From positions 1 through 5,559 of the forward strand of contig SLSE01000088.1 of the NCBI GenBank assembly GCA_007130585.1: DNA of 5,559 nt, read 5' to 3'. Made by a program: the position numbers and the translations under genes. Within the stretch, counting starts at the first letter, position 1. Each line of letters begins with the position of its first letter. Positions 1 through 5,559 of the stretch are shown here, in pieces. The notes beneath the pieces were generated by a model. That model did not search any database, was not told the DNA's origin, and saw only the letters and a program-made list of their open reading frames with translations. The stretch is from Syntrophomonadaceae bacterium. GTDB taxonomy: Bacteria > Bacillota > Dethiobacteria > DTU022.

Positions 1-1276
1 CAGCCTGGCCGGCCCAGTCCAGAAGCAATTCATCGCCCATGAAAGGCGCGATGAGCTGAAGAGCCAGCGGCAGGCCGTTTTTTGCCCTGCCGGCAGGAAA
101 GGAAACCGCAGGAAGACCGGCATTCGTCCAGGGCATATTCATGGCCGGATCACCCGTGGCGCCTATTCCTTCGGGAGCGGGCCCTTTAGCGGCCGGAGTT
201 ACCCAGAGGTCGACTCCGGCACTGCGCATACTTGTTTCCAGGGTATCACGAAGATCTTTTTGCCGGCGGCGGGCTTCGATCAGTTCAGCTTTCGTCACAG
301 CTTTTCCTTCTTCAATTATTTCCCTGGTCCGCGGTTTATAAAGATGGGCATATTTTGCATAACGCTCTTCATGTTCAATGGCCATTTCCGCGGCGATCAG
401 CTTGCGGTGCCATTCGGCAACGGAATGTATATCATTGAGAGCGTTAGCATTTTTTACACTGTAACCTGCTGCCTTTAACTGCTCCAGCTGATCGTAAAAT
501 GCCCTGAGCGCTTCATCTGAAGCCTGTTCCAGGTACCCACCTTCCGGAACGCCCAGAACAGGAGTATATGTGGCGCTGACTTCCTGCCAGTTGTAACAGA
601 GGATACGGGCGGCCAGGATCATTCCCTCGAGATCCTGGGTAAAACAGCCCACGTGGTCGGCCGAACGCGAAAAGTACAGCAGTCCTTCGGTGTTAATGCG
701 GTTGTAGCTTGGTTTGAAACCGACGACCCCGCAAAAAGCGGCCGGACGGTTAACAGAACCGATTGTCTGGGTTCCCAGGGTCAGCGGGCTGAATCCTGCG
801 GCAACCGCAGCGGCCGAGCCGCTGCTGGATCCCCCGGGGGTATGATCCGGATTATGGGGGTTTCGTGTCGGACCCGGATCAAAGTAGGCAAATTCGGTGG
901 TTACAGTTTTGCCTAAAACCAGAACACCTTCCTGTTTAAGCAGCCTGACAGATTCTGCCTCCGGTCCGGCCAGAATTTCCGGGTCAAGATCGGAGTTAGC
1001 CCTGGTAGGAAACCCTTTAACGTGGTAAACATCTTTAACCCCAATTAATACCCCGTAAAGCGACGGCCTCCTCGCCGGGTCGGGGTATAACTGTTCCAGC
1101 TGCCCGGCCTCTTTTAAAAGCCTTTCGCGCCGTCCTTCTTCCGGCAGAAAGGTTTCCAGCGTCCGGTCATACTGCTCCAGGCGGTCACAGGTATCATTAA
1201 TATATTGTTTTAAATCAAGATTTCCTCCGGCCAGATTTTCTGCAATACGGGCCAGGGGAGCAGGACTGAGATACAT
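1..1276 (-). CDS. Amidase-signature family hydrolase, C-terminus cut off by window edge
   Basis: This gene encodes a cytoplasmic amidase of the GatA/malonamidase/FAAH superfamily, which hydrolyses carboxylic amides with a Ser-cisSer-Lys triad. I translated the reverse strand by hand: 425 codons are open from the ATG at 1276 to the edge. The catalytic Lys is K81 in GVLIGVKDVY, the cis-Ser is S150 in TPGGSSSGSAAAVAAG, and the nucleophile is S174 in GTQTIGSVNRPAAFCG. The spacing of 69 and 24 residues fits the family, as I recall it for malonamidase E2. The C-terminal part keeps the family segment around 379-410 (MNMPWTNAGLPAVSFPAG, then LPLALQLIAP). Family members usually have about 450-490 residues, so some 30-60 are missing beyond base 1. 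A GAGGAGG ribosome binding site (1284-1290) lies 7 bases before the ATG. It is not a GatA subunit by context: no gatB or gatC is adjacent. The substrate is unknown. It follows galU by 26 bases with no terminator between, so co-transcription is likely. Confidence 0.93.
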   Translation of the reverse strand, partial: MYLSPAPLARIAENLAGGNLDLKQYINDTCDRLEQYDRTLETFLPEEGRRERLLKEAGQLEQLYPDPARRPSLYGVLIGVKDVYHVKGFPTRANSDLDPEILAGPEAESVRLLKQEGVLVLGKTVTTEFAYFDPGPTRNPHNPDHTPGGSSSGSAAAVAAGFSPLTLGTQTIGSVNRPAAFCGVVGFKPSYNRINTEGLLYFSRSADHVGCFTQDLEGMILAARILCYNWQEVSATYTPVLGVPEGGYLEQASDEALRAFYDQLEQLKAAGYSVKNANALNDIHSVAEWHRKLIAAEMAIEHEERYAKYAHLYKPRTREIIEEGKAVTKAELIEARRRQKDLRDTLETSMRSAGVDLWVTPAAKGPAPEGIGATGDPAMNMPWTNAGLPAVSFPAGRAKNGLPLALQLIAPFMGDELLLDWAGQA

Positions 1277-1302
1277 TTTTTATCCTCCTCTGCTTAAATG
1301 CT

Positions 1303-2172
1303 TTAAATATCCAGCTTGGCCAAAAAGGCTTTGAGTTCGGGGGCGATATCTTCCCGCCTTAAAGCGTATTCGATCGTAGCTTCCAAAAAACCCAGCCGGT
1401 CGCCCACATCATAGCGGCGGCCGTCAAAAGTATAAGCCCATACCGGCTGCTGCCCGGCCAACGTATTCAGGGCATCAGTTATCTGGATCTCGCCTCCCGA
1501 ACCGGGCGGCGTGGATTCGAGAATGGAAAATATCCGGGGATCAATTATATAGCGTCCCAGGACGGCCAGGTCCGATTTCGCTTCCTCCCGCGGGGGCTTT
1601 TCGATCAATTCCCTTACCTTTACCACCGGCCCCTCTTCACCCTCGAAGTCGACAGAACCATACTTGTGAATATGGTCATAACCAACCCTCTGGACACCCA
1701 GTACAGTATGCCCTTTGCGCTCGTATATATCCGCCATCTGCCCGATAACAGGCACGCGGGCATGAACCACATCATCGCCGAGGAGAACAGCAAAAGGTTC
1801 GTCGCCGACAAACCGGCGGGCGCGCAGAACGGCATGGCCCAGTCCGAGAGCTTCTTTTTGCCGGATATAATAGATGTTGGCCAGTTCGCTGATCTGCTTT
1901 ATAGCCTGCAGTTCCTCGTGTTTGCCTTTTTCGTCCAGCACCATCTCGAGCTCGATGTTACGGTCAAAATGGTCTTCAATCGCTTTTTTGCCGCGTCCTG
2001 TAATGATAAGGATATCTTCTATCCCGGCTTCGACCGCTTCCTCAATTACATATTGTATAGTCGGCTTATCCACGATCGGCAGCATTTCTTTAGGCTGTGC
2101 CTTCGTGGCAGGTAAAAAACGGGTCCCCAATCCTGCTGCCGGTATTACCGCTTTTTTTATTTTCACTTTCAC
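1303..2172 (-). CDS. galU: UTP-glucose-1-phosphate uridylyltransferase (UDP-glucose pyrophosphorylase)
   Basis: This cytoplasmic enzyme converts UTP and glucose-1-phosphate to UDP-glucose and pyrophosphate, feeding envelope polysaccharide, teichoic acid or glycolipid synthesis and galactose metabolism. The 289-residue product matches the usual 290-300 of bacterial GalU/GtaB. The N-terminal nucleotide-binding signature is complete (AVIPAAGLGTRFLPATKAQP at 8-27, then KEMLPIVDKP). Other family segments are the metal/nucleotide motif LLGDDVVH (130-137), KYGSV (170-174), the EKP motif (191-193), the sugar-binding GGEIQITDA (226-234) and RRYDVGD (252-258). The start is a GTG at 2172, chosen because an almost perfect anti-16S sequence ends one base before it and the family N-terminus begins right after it. 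Another in-frame GTG (2166) lies too far from that site. The gene is the first of a likely two-gene unit with the downstream amidase and is divergent from the alcohol dehydrogenase. Confidence 0.97.
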   Translation of the reverse strand: MKVKIKKAVIPAAGLGTRFLPATKAQPKEMLPIVDKPTIQYVIEEAVEAGIEDILIITGRGKKAIEDHFDRNIELEMVLDEKGKHEELQAIKQISELANIYYIRQKEALGLGHAVLRARRFVGDEPFAVLLGDDVVHARVPVIGQMADIYERKGHTVLGVQRVGYDHIHKYGSVDFEGEEGPVVKVRELIEKPPREEAKSDLAVLGRYIIDPRIFSILESTPPGSGGEIQITDALNTLAGQQPVWAYTFDGRRYDVGDRLGFLEATIEYALRREDIAPELKAFLAKLDI

Positions 2173-2173
2173 G

Positions 2174-2185
2174 GATCACCACCTT
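2174..2185 (-). promoter_or_regulatory. Extended Shine-Dalgarno site of galU
   Basis: On the minus strand the sequence AAGGTGGTGATC differs at one base from AAGGAGGTGATC, the full complement of the 3' end of bacterial 16S rRNA. Its GGTGG core is 6 bases from the GTG at 2172. This unusually long match supports the GTG as the start and may offset the weaker initiation expected from a GTG codon. Confidence 0.75.
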
Positions 2186-2200
2186 ACCTGATTTGTTGGG

Positions 2201-2216
2201 ACAGGGTACATCCTGT
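2201..2216. repeat. Short inverted repeat in the galU leader
   Basis: The arms ACAGG (2201-2205) and CCTGT (2212-2216) flank six bases and lie 16 bases upstream of the galU ribosome binding site. It could be a small leader hairpin or an operator half-site pair, but five-base arms also arise by chance. Confidence 0.3.
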
Positions 2217-2255
2217 TCTTAAAAAAGATTTCTACAAAGTTAACCTGGTTTCCTT

Positions 2256-2265
2256 CCCGGCCGGG
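2256..2265. repeat. 10-bp palindrome matching the core of the 26-bp palindrome
   Basis: CCCGGCCGGG is perfectly self-complementary and is followed by CA, giving a 12-base identity (2256-2267) with bases 2352-2363 inside the larger palindrome. Centre-to-centre distance is 96 bp. Two copies in one divergent promoter region are compatible with paired regulator sites, though GC-rich words of this kind are also common in such genomes. Confidence 0.5.
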
Positions 2266-2343
2266 CAATTATGGATGCTGAGATTGTTTATCCTGCAGGG
2301 TTCACGGGCAGGACAGGCGAAGTATTTAAGCAGTAATGCCTCA

Positions 2344-2369
2344 CAGCGCTGCCCGGCCGGGCAGCGCTG
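2344..2369. repeat. 26-bp perfect composite palindrome upstream of the alcohol dehydrogenase
   Basis: The element is CAGCGCTG + CCCGGCCGGG + CAGCGCTG, with no mismatch. Each part is itself a palindrome, so the flanking 8-mers are both inverted and direct repeats. It ends 46 bases before the dehydrogenase ATG. In DNA it could be a regulator operator; in RNA it could fold as an 11-bp stem with a four-base loop in the 5' leader. It is not a typical terminator: no T-run follows on either strand, and no gene ends nearby. The function is not known. Confidence 0.8.
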
Positions 2370-2415
2370 AAGGAGCATAAATCTATGCACCTTGCAATAA
2401 GGGAGGAATACCGGT

Positions 2416-3456
2416 ATGAAAACTATGCAGGCCGCTAGGTTAACAGAAACCGGCAGTCCCCTGGAAATTGTCGATCTCCCCATCCCCCAACCCGGCCCCG
2501 GAGAGATCCTGGTGCGGGTCAGGGCAGCCGGAATTTGCAGTTCCGATCTGCACTACCGGGACGGGCGCAGCCGGGTGACCAGGGTGCCGATAACCCTGGG
2601 ACATGAAATATCAGGGGAAGTAGCCGAATGCGGCAAAAATGTAAAAGGTTTAAAGCGGGGCGATCGGGTCAGCCTGTTTTACCTGGTGACCTGCGGTAAA
2701 TGTATGATGTGCTGCACGGGAAAAGACAATTACTGTCCTGAAGCCAAAATGCTGGGTAAAAATATCGACGGCGGATTTGCCGAGTACGTTACAGTCCCGG
2801 CCCGAAATGCTTTCCCTTTTCCGGAAGCAATCCCTTTCAGCCAGGCAGCCCTGATTGCCGATGCTGTAGCCACGCCCTTTCACGCCCTTAAAAGGGCTTC
2901 TGTTCAAACCGGTGAAAACGTTTTAATTATCGGTATCGGGGGGCTGGGGCTTCATGCCGTACAGATTGCCCGGATCATGGGAGCCGGCCGGGTAATTGCC
3001 ATGGACCTTGCCGACGACAAGCTTGAACTGGCCTTAAGGGTCGGCGCCACGGCGGTGATTAACCCGCAAAGAGATAATGCAGCCGATAAAATTGCCACCC
3101 TGACCGGCGGTGGCGGAGTTGATATTGCGGTGGAATTAATCGGCCTGGGCGGCACGATCAGGCAGGCCATAGAATATACAGGCCCGGGCGGCCGCACGGT
3201 GGTCGTCGGCATCTGCCCCGAAGAGATCGGCCTTAACCCTTACCATGATCTGCTGTTGAAAGAGCGGACCATCATGGGCAGCGCCGACCAGTGCAGGGCT
3301 GATTTCCCCGTGATCATAGAAATGGCCGCCCAGGGGAGGCTTGACCTGTCTCACTCAGTCAGCCTCGAGCTGCCGCTTGCCGAAATAAACCGGGGCCTGG
3401 AGATGCTTGAGAAAAAAGATCGTGACCCGGTAAGGGTTGTAGTTAGCTTTCCCTAG
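2416..3456 (+). CDS. Zinc-dependent alcohol dehydrogenase (medium-chain dehydrogenase/reductase)
   Basis: This encodes a 346-residue cytoplasmic NAD(P)-dependent oxidoreductase of the zinc MDR superfamily, which interconverts alcohols and aldehydes or ketones. An N-terminal GroES-like catalytic domain covers about 1-150. Likely catalytic-zinc ligands are C41 (AAGICSSD), H63-E64 (LGHEISGEV), and D149 in IADAVATPFHAL. The structural-zinc loop is intact: C93, C96, C99 and C107, with an extra C100 beside it. The Rossmann domain carries GIGGLG (173-178), and D197 at the end of the second strand (VIAMDLADD) favours NAD over NADP. The length is typical. GGAGG at 2402-2406 lies 9 bases before the ATG; a second in-frame ATG at 2425 is possible but less well placed. 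The gene is divergent from galU and convergent with the methyltransferase, sharing CTAG. Substrate cannot be named; sorbitol/threonine-dehydrogenase-like or general alcohol roles are all open. Confidence 0.95.
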   Translation: MKTMQAARLTETGSPLEIVDLPIPQPGPGEILVRVRAAGICSSDLHYRDGRSRVTRVPITLGHEISGEVAECGKNVKGLKRGDRVSLFYLVTCGKCMMCCTGKDNYCPEAKMLGKNIDGGFAEYVTVPARNAFPFPEAIPFSQAALIADAVATPFHALKRASVQTGENVLIIGIGGLGLHAVQIARIMGAGRVIAMDLADDKLELALRVGATAVINPQRDNAADKIATLTGGGGVDIAVELIGLGGTIRQAIEYTGPGGRTVVVGICPEEIGLNPYHDLLLKERTIMGSADQCRADFPVIIEMAAQGRLDLSHSVSLELPLAEINRGLEMLEKKDRDPVRVVVSFP

Positions 3457-4934
3457 CCGGAACCGGCCTTACTGCTCATATTTTCGGTACCTCCGAGATC
3501 GACCAGGTCCGGGAAATCCGCCCTGATCCTGGCGTCAAGCTCCGCAGGGATAATTGGCTCGGAGGGTTCTTCCAGCAGCTGCGCGGCATAATCTTCCGCC
3601 CTTTTCCAGCTGTCTTTACTCCCGGCATCAATCCACTGCTGGTAAGGTTTCCGTTCACTGGTCCGGGGTGAGTACAGTTCCGTGCGCATGTACCTGATCG
3701 TATGCTCTTCACTCAGGTAATTACCTCCCGGTCCTACCCGGGCAATCGCATCATAGGCCAGGGTATCGGGGGTGATCTCAATCCCGCGCAGTGTGCGCAG
3801 GCAATTACCGATAATATCATTATCAATTATGTACTGGGCATAGGATGCGGTCATTGCTCCGTCAAGCATGCCAAAGGCTTCATGGATGAAATTGCCGCCG
3901 GCCAGGGCCGCCAGCATCGCCGTGGAAGCGCTTTCATGGGCCGCCTGGGCATCAGGGAGCTTGGAGTCCGTCGTTCCCACTGTAAGATAGCAGGGCAGGC
4001 GGTAGAAATGGGCCATCTGGGTAATGGCCGCATTCATCAGCCCCGATTCAATACTGCCCATCAGGAATGACATTGTCCGCATATCCATGGTAACCGGTAC
4101 AGCGCTGTACAGGACCGGTGTGCCGGGGCTGACCAGCTGGGATAAAATTACCCCCATCAGGGCTTCGGCATTTTGCTGCACCAGGGTTCCGGCCAGGGTT
4201 ACCGGGGCCGTTGCGCCGGCTGCCGGCGCCGTTGAAGTTGCCAGGGGCAGCCCGTAGCTGGCTACAGCCATTATGTATTCAGCATGATCCGGGCTGATTT
4301 TCAGCGGGCTGGTTATAGACGAGATAAAGCCGATAAAAGGCCTGCGCCGCAGGTTTTCCTGACCCCCGGCAATAATTGAAGCGATCTTAACAATATCGTC
4401 TAATCCCTGCCTGTTAAAAATACCGCCCATGACCGGTTTACTGGTGTTGAGAAGAGCCTGGTATTTTGTATTGATATCGACAGTATCAATATTGATATCG
4501 TGCGGGTAAACGGGGATAATAAAGAAATCAAGATTCTCGAGCCTGTCGGCAAGACGGGCCAGGTCAGCGACATCCTGCAGGGTGGAGGGCCGCTTTTCAC
4601 GATCCAGATCCAGGACATAGAGCGCCAGCCCGCCGGTCCCGAAATGGACCTGCTTGCCGCCAATAGTAATGCTGTCCCCTTCCTTCCGGCCGTAAAACAC
4701 GAATTCCTCGGGCGCCTGTTTGATCAGGCGGGAAACCATTTCCCTGGGAACATAAACCCGGTGGCTGTCGTAGTCCACCCCGGCCCCTTTTTGATCGAAC
4801 AGCTCCAGGGCGGGCAGGTAATTGATCTCGAATCCGACATTTTCAAGGACCCTGATCGTTGTTTCATGGACCTGCCTGATTTCTTTTTCTGATAATACCT
4901 GGTAATTTCCACCTTCATAAATCGGGTACTTCAT
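3453..4934 (-). CDS. MttB-like trimethylamine methyltransferase family protein without pyrrolysine
   Basis: This 493-residue protein belongs to the MttB superfamily (COG5598), cytoplasmic TIM-barrel enzymes that transfer a methyl group from methylated amines to the Co(I) corrinoid of a small partner protein. Family features seen are the N-terminal helix LSEKEIRQVHETTIRVLENVGFEI (14-37), VYVPREMV (60-67), HFGTGG (97-102), ATSTAPAAGATAPVTLAGTL (232-251), TTDSKLPDAQAAHES (321-335), FGMLDGAMTAS (354-364) and VGPGGNYL (400-407). The length is close to archaeal MttB (about 495), whose pyrrolysine is encoded by an in-frame amber codon. No internal TAG exists here, so it resembles the non-pyrrolysine branch, which includes the glycine betaine enzyme MtgB and the carnitine, proline betaine and butyrobetaine enzymes. 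The substrate is unknown. GGAGG (4943-4947) is 8 bases from the ATG. The CBS gene 50 bases upstream is probably in the same operon. No corrinoid protein gene is in view. Confidence 0.93.
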   Translation of the reverse strand: MKYPIYEGGNYQVLSEKEIRQVHETTIRVLENVGFEINYLPALELFDQKGAGVDYDSHRVYVPREMVSRLIKQAPEEFVFYGRKEGDSITIGGKQVHFGTGGLALYVLDLDREKRPSTLQDVADLARLADRLENLDFFIIPVYPHDINIDTVDINTKYQALLNTSKPVMGGIFNRQGLDDIVKIASIIAGGQENLRRRPFIGFISSITSPLKISPDHAEYIMAVASYGLPLATSTAPAAGATAPVTLAGTLVQQNAEALMGVILSQLVSPGTPVLYSAVPVTMDMRTMSFLMGSIESGLMNAAITQMAHFYRLPCYLTVGTTDSKLPDAQAAHESASTAMLAALAGGNFIHEAFGMLDGAMTASYAQYIIDNDIIGNCLRTLRGIEITPDTLAYDAIARVGPGGNYLSEEHTIRYMRTELYSPRTSERKPYQQWIDAGSKDSWKRAEDYAAQLLEEPSEPIIPAELDARIRADFPDLVDLGGTENMSSKAGSG

Positions 4935-4984
4935 TTAATCTTCCTCCATTGCGCGGTGGTTTAAACCGGCTGACTGCTGCCTGC

Positions 4985-5482
4985 TTATTCCTTGTTAATC
5001 GAGTCCCACTTTTCCACCATTGCGGCAATCAGGTCTTCCCGGGTAATAATCCCCTGTACCCTGTTATTATCATCAACTACCGGAACCCGGTTAATATCGT
5101 TCTCCCTCATCAAGCGGACAATCTCGTAAAACGGAGTATCCAGGGATACAGAAATAACATCCCTGGTCATTAAAGTGTCTACAGTAGTAGAGGCCACCAG
5201 TTCGATTACTTCTATACCGCGATGCGTGATGTCAACATGTAAAACTTCCTTGCTTTTTGTAAAAACACGATGCGGGTCGCGCAGCGGCTGACCGATGATC
5301 TGCTGGGTGTGACGCAGGATATCGGTTTCCGATAAAATACCGATTACTTCATCCTCATCACTGACGACCGGCACACCGCTGAAGGAGTTTTCATCTAAAA
5401 TTTCGGCTGCCTTCTTCAGCGGTGTATCGGCCTTAATAGTAATTACAGGCGAACTCATAACATCTCTCGCTAATACCGCCAT
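4985..5482 (-). CDS. Two-CBS-domain protein
   Basis: This small soluble protein of 165 residues consists of a Bateman module and no other domain. CBS1 spans about 5-60 (ARDVMSSPVITIKADTPLKKA, then FSGVPVVSDEDEVIGILSETDIL) and CBS2 about 100-158 (VDTLMTRDVISVSLDTPFYE, then INRVPVVDDNNRVQGIITREDLI). Both carry the expected GVPVV/RVPVV-x-G-I-TxxDL pattern that usually forms an adenine-nucleotide or S-adenosyl ligand site. A linker of about 40 residues joins them. The ATG at 5482 is chosen because GGGAGGG sits 6 bases upstream and the first CBS strand begins at once; the open frame extends to 5521 only through a TTG and an ATG that overlaps the ribosome binding site. It precedes the methyltransferase by 50 bases with no terminator, so it may be co-transcribed and could sense energy or cofactor state for that locus. 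That role is inference; stand-alone CBS proteins are widespread and mostly uncharacterised. Confidence 0.92.
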   Translation of the reverse strand: MAVLARDVMSSPVITIKADTPLKKAAEILDENSFSGVPVVSDEDEVIGILSETDILRHTQQIIGQPLRDPHRVFTKSKEVLHVDITHRGIEVIELVASTTVDTLMTRDVISVSLDTPFYEIVRLMRENDINRVPVVDDNNRVQGIITREDLIAAMVEKWDSINKE

Positions 5483-5488
5483 ATTAAT

Positions 5489-5495
5489 CCCTCCC
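5489..5495 (-). promoter_or_regulatory. Ribosome binding site fixing the CBS protein start
   Basis: GGGAGGG on the minus strand is separated by six bases (ATTAAT) from the ATG at 5482. It overlaps the in-frame ATG at 5497-5495, which makes that upstream codon an unlikely start. Confidence 0.8.
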
Positions 5496-5522
5496 ATGTT
5501 TATTGTCAACAGAACCTGCAAG

Positions 5523-5559
5523 TAAAATTAAGGGCAGGCAGAACCATATCTGCCTGCCC
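5523..5559 (-). terminator. Rho-independent terminator of a gene beyond the right edge
   Basis: Arms 5532-5542 and 5549-5559 pair perfectly over 11 bp (GGGCAGGCAGA with TCTGCCTGCCC) around a six-base loop. Reading the minus strand, the stem is followed by TTAATTTTAC, an imperfect but T-rich tail. This suits termination of a minus-strand gene lying past 5559 and would insulate the CBS/methyltransferase unit, whose first ATG is only 40 bases downstream. The stem might continue past the window. The T-tract is broken by AA, so efficiency is uncertain. Confidence 0.75.

Larger units (their letters stand above)
2173..2415. promoter_or_regulatory. Divergent intergenic region between galU and the alcohol dehydrogenase
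   Basis: These 243 bases must carry promoters for both divergent genes, but I could not assign a convincing -35/-10 pair in either direction. Visible contents are the galU ribosome binding site (2174-2185), a small dyad ACAGG-6-CCTGT (2201-2216), the 10-bp palindrome CCCGGCCGGG (2256-2265), a CCTGCAGG palindrome (2292-2299), the 26-bp composite palindrome (2344-2369) and the dehydrogenase ribosome binding site GGAGG (2402-2406). A short AT-rich stretch (about 2220-2245) is a plausible galU promoter area. A reading frame crossing the region on the minus strand has no ribosome binding site or recognisable product and is treated as chance. Confidence 0.6.

Noticed and set aside
141..916. Short plus-strand open frames in the first 1.2 kb
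   Set aside because: They are antisense to the amidase, which is the real gene; it is continuous on the minus strand but runs off the window.
1666..2115. A 149-codon plus-strand open frame opposite galU
   Set aside because: galU is complete and strongly conserved on the other strand; this frame gives no family-like protein.
2232..2483. 83-codon minus-strand open frame across the divergent intergenic region
   Set aside because: No ribosome binding site or recognisable motif, and it overlaps the start of the dehydrogenase; the composite palindrome explains part of its sequence.
3405..3450. Weak minus-strand hairpin ACCC-TTACC-GGGT followed by a T-run as methyltransferase terminator
   Set aside because: The stem is only four bp and is separated from the T-run by seven bases, all inside the dehydrogenase coding region.
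3440..3455. Possible pyrrolysine or read-through at the methyltransferase TAG
   Set aside because: The TAG is at the very end of a protein of normal family length, not at the internal position of pyrrolysine, and beyond it the frame is antisense dehydrogenase sequence.
3457..3470. GCCGG-AA-CCGGC inverted repeat just past the dehydrogenase stop as a terminator
   Set aside because: A two-base loop, a five-bp stem and no immediate T-run make a functional terminator unlikely.
3702..4892. Several long plus-strand open frames (about 77-130 residues) antisense to the methyltransferase gene
   Set aside because: They lie wholly opposite a well-supported gene, lack good ribosome binding sites and show no recognisable domain; they arise from the codon pattern of the minus-strand gene.
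5483..5521. N-terminal extension of the CBS protein to 5521
   Set aside because: It would need a TTG start without a ribosome binding site and would run through the clear GGGAGGG site of the 5482 ATG.

Overview
The window reads as ordinary chromosomal DNA of an anaerobic, low-to-mid G+C Gram-positive bacterium, probably a clostridial or Peptococcaceae-like Firmicute. This is inferred from the strong GGAGG-type ribosome binding sites before every gene, the mixed base composition, and the presence of a non-pyrrolysine MttB-family methyltransferase next to a zinc alcohol dehydrogenase. No mobile element, CRISPR array, tRNA, rRNA or phage gene was seen.

Layout, left to right. Positions 1-1276 hold an amidase-signature hydrolase on the minus strand, cut off by the window edge near its C-terminus. 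Only 26 bases upstream of it, at 1303-2172 on the minus strand, is galU (UTP-glucose-1-phosphate uridylyltransferase); the two probably share a transcript. A divergent intergenic region of 243 bases (2173-2415) separates galU from a zinc-dependent, NAD(P)-type alcohol dehydrogenase at 2416-3456 on the plus strand. It contains a striking 26-bp perfect palindrome built of three smaller palindromes, whose 10-bp core occurs a second time 96 bp away. The dehydrogenase runs head-on into an MttB-like corrinoid methyltransferase (3453-4934, minus strand), and the two stop codons overlap in the four bases CTAG. Fifty bases upstream of the methyltransferase lies a two-CBS-domain protein (4985-5482, minus strand), probably its operon partner. 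At the right edge an 11-bp stem-loop with a T-rich tail looks like the terminator of a gene beyond the window.

How the genes may work together. GalU supplies UDP-glucose for envelope polysaccharides and glycolipids; the amidase acts on an unknown amide. The MttB-like protein should move a methyl group from a methylated amine, possibly a quaternary amine, to a corrinoid protein, but neither that partner nor a corrinoid:tetrahydrofolate methyltransferase is in view. The CBS protein may sense adenine nucleotides or S-adenosyl ligands. The alcohol dehydrogenase may belong to the same catabolic theme, but nothing in the sequence fixes its substrate. No clearly undescribed system is visible; the composite palindrome and the orphan-looking methyltransferase locus are the points most worth following.
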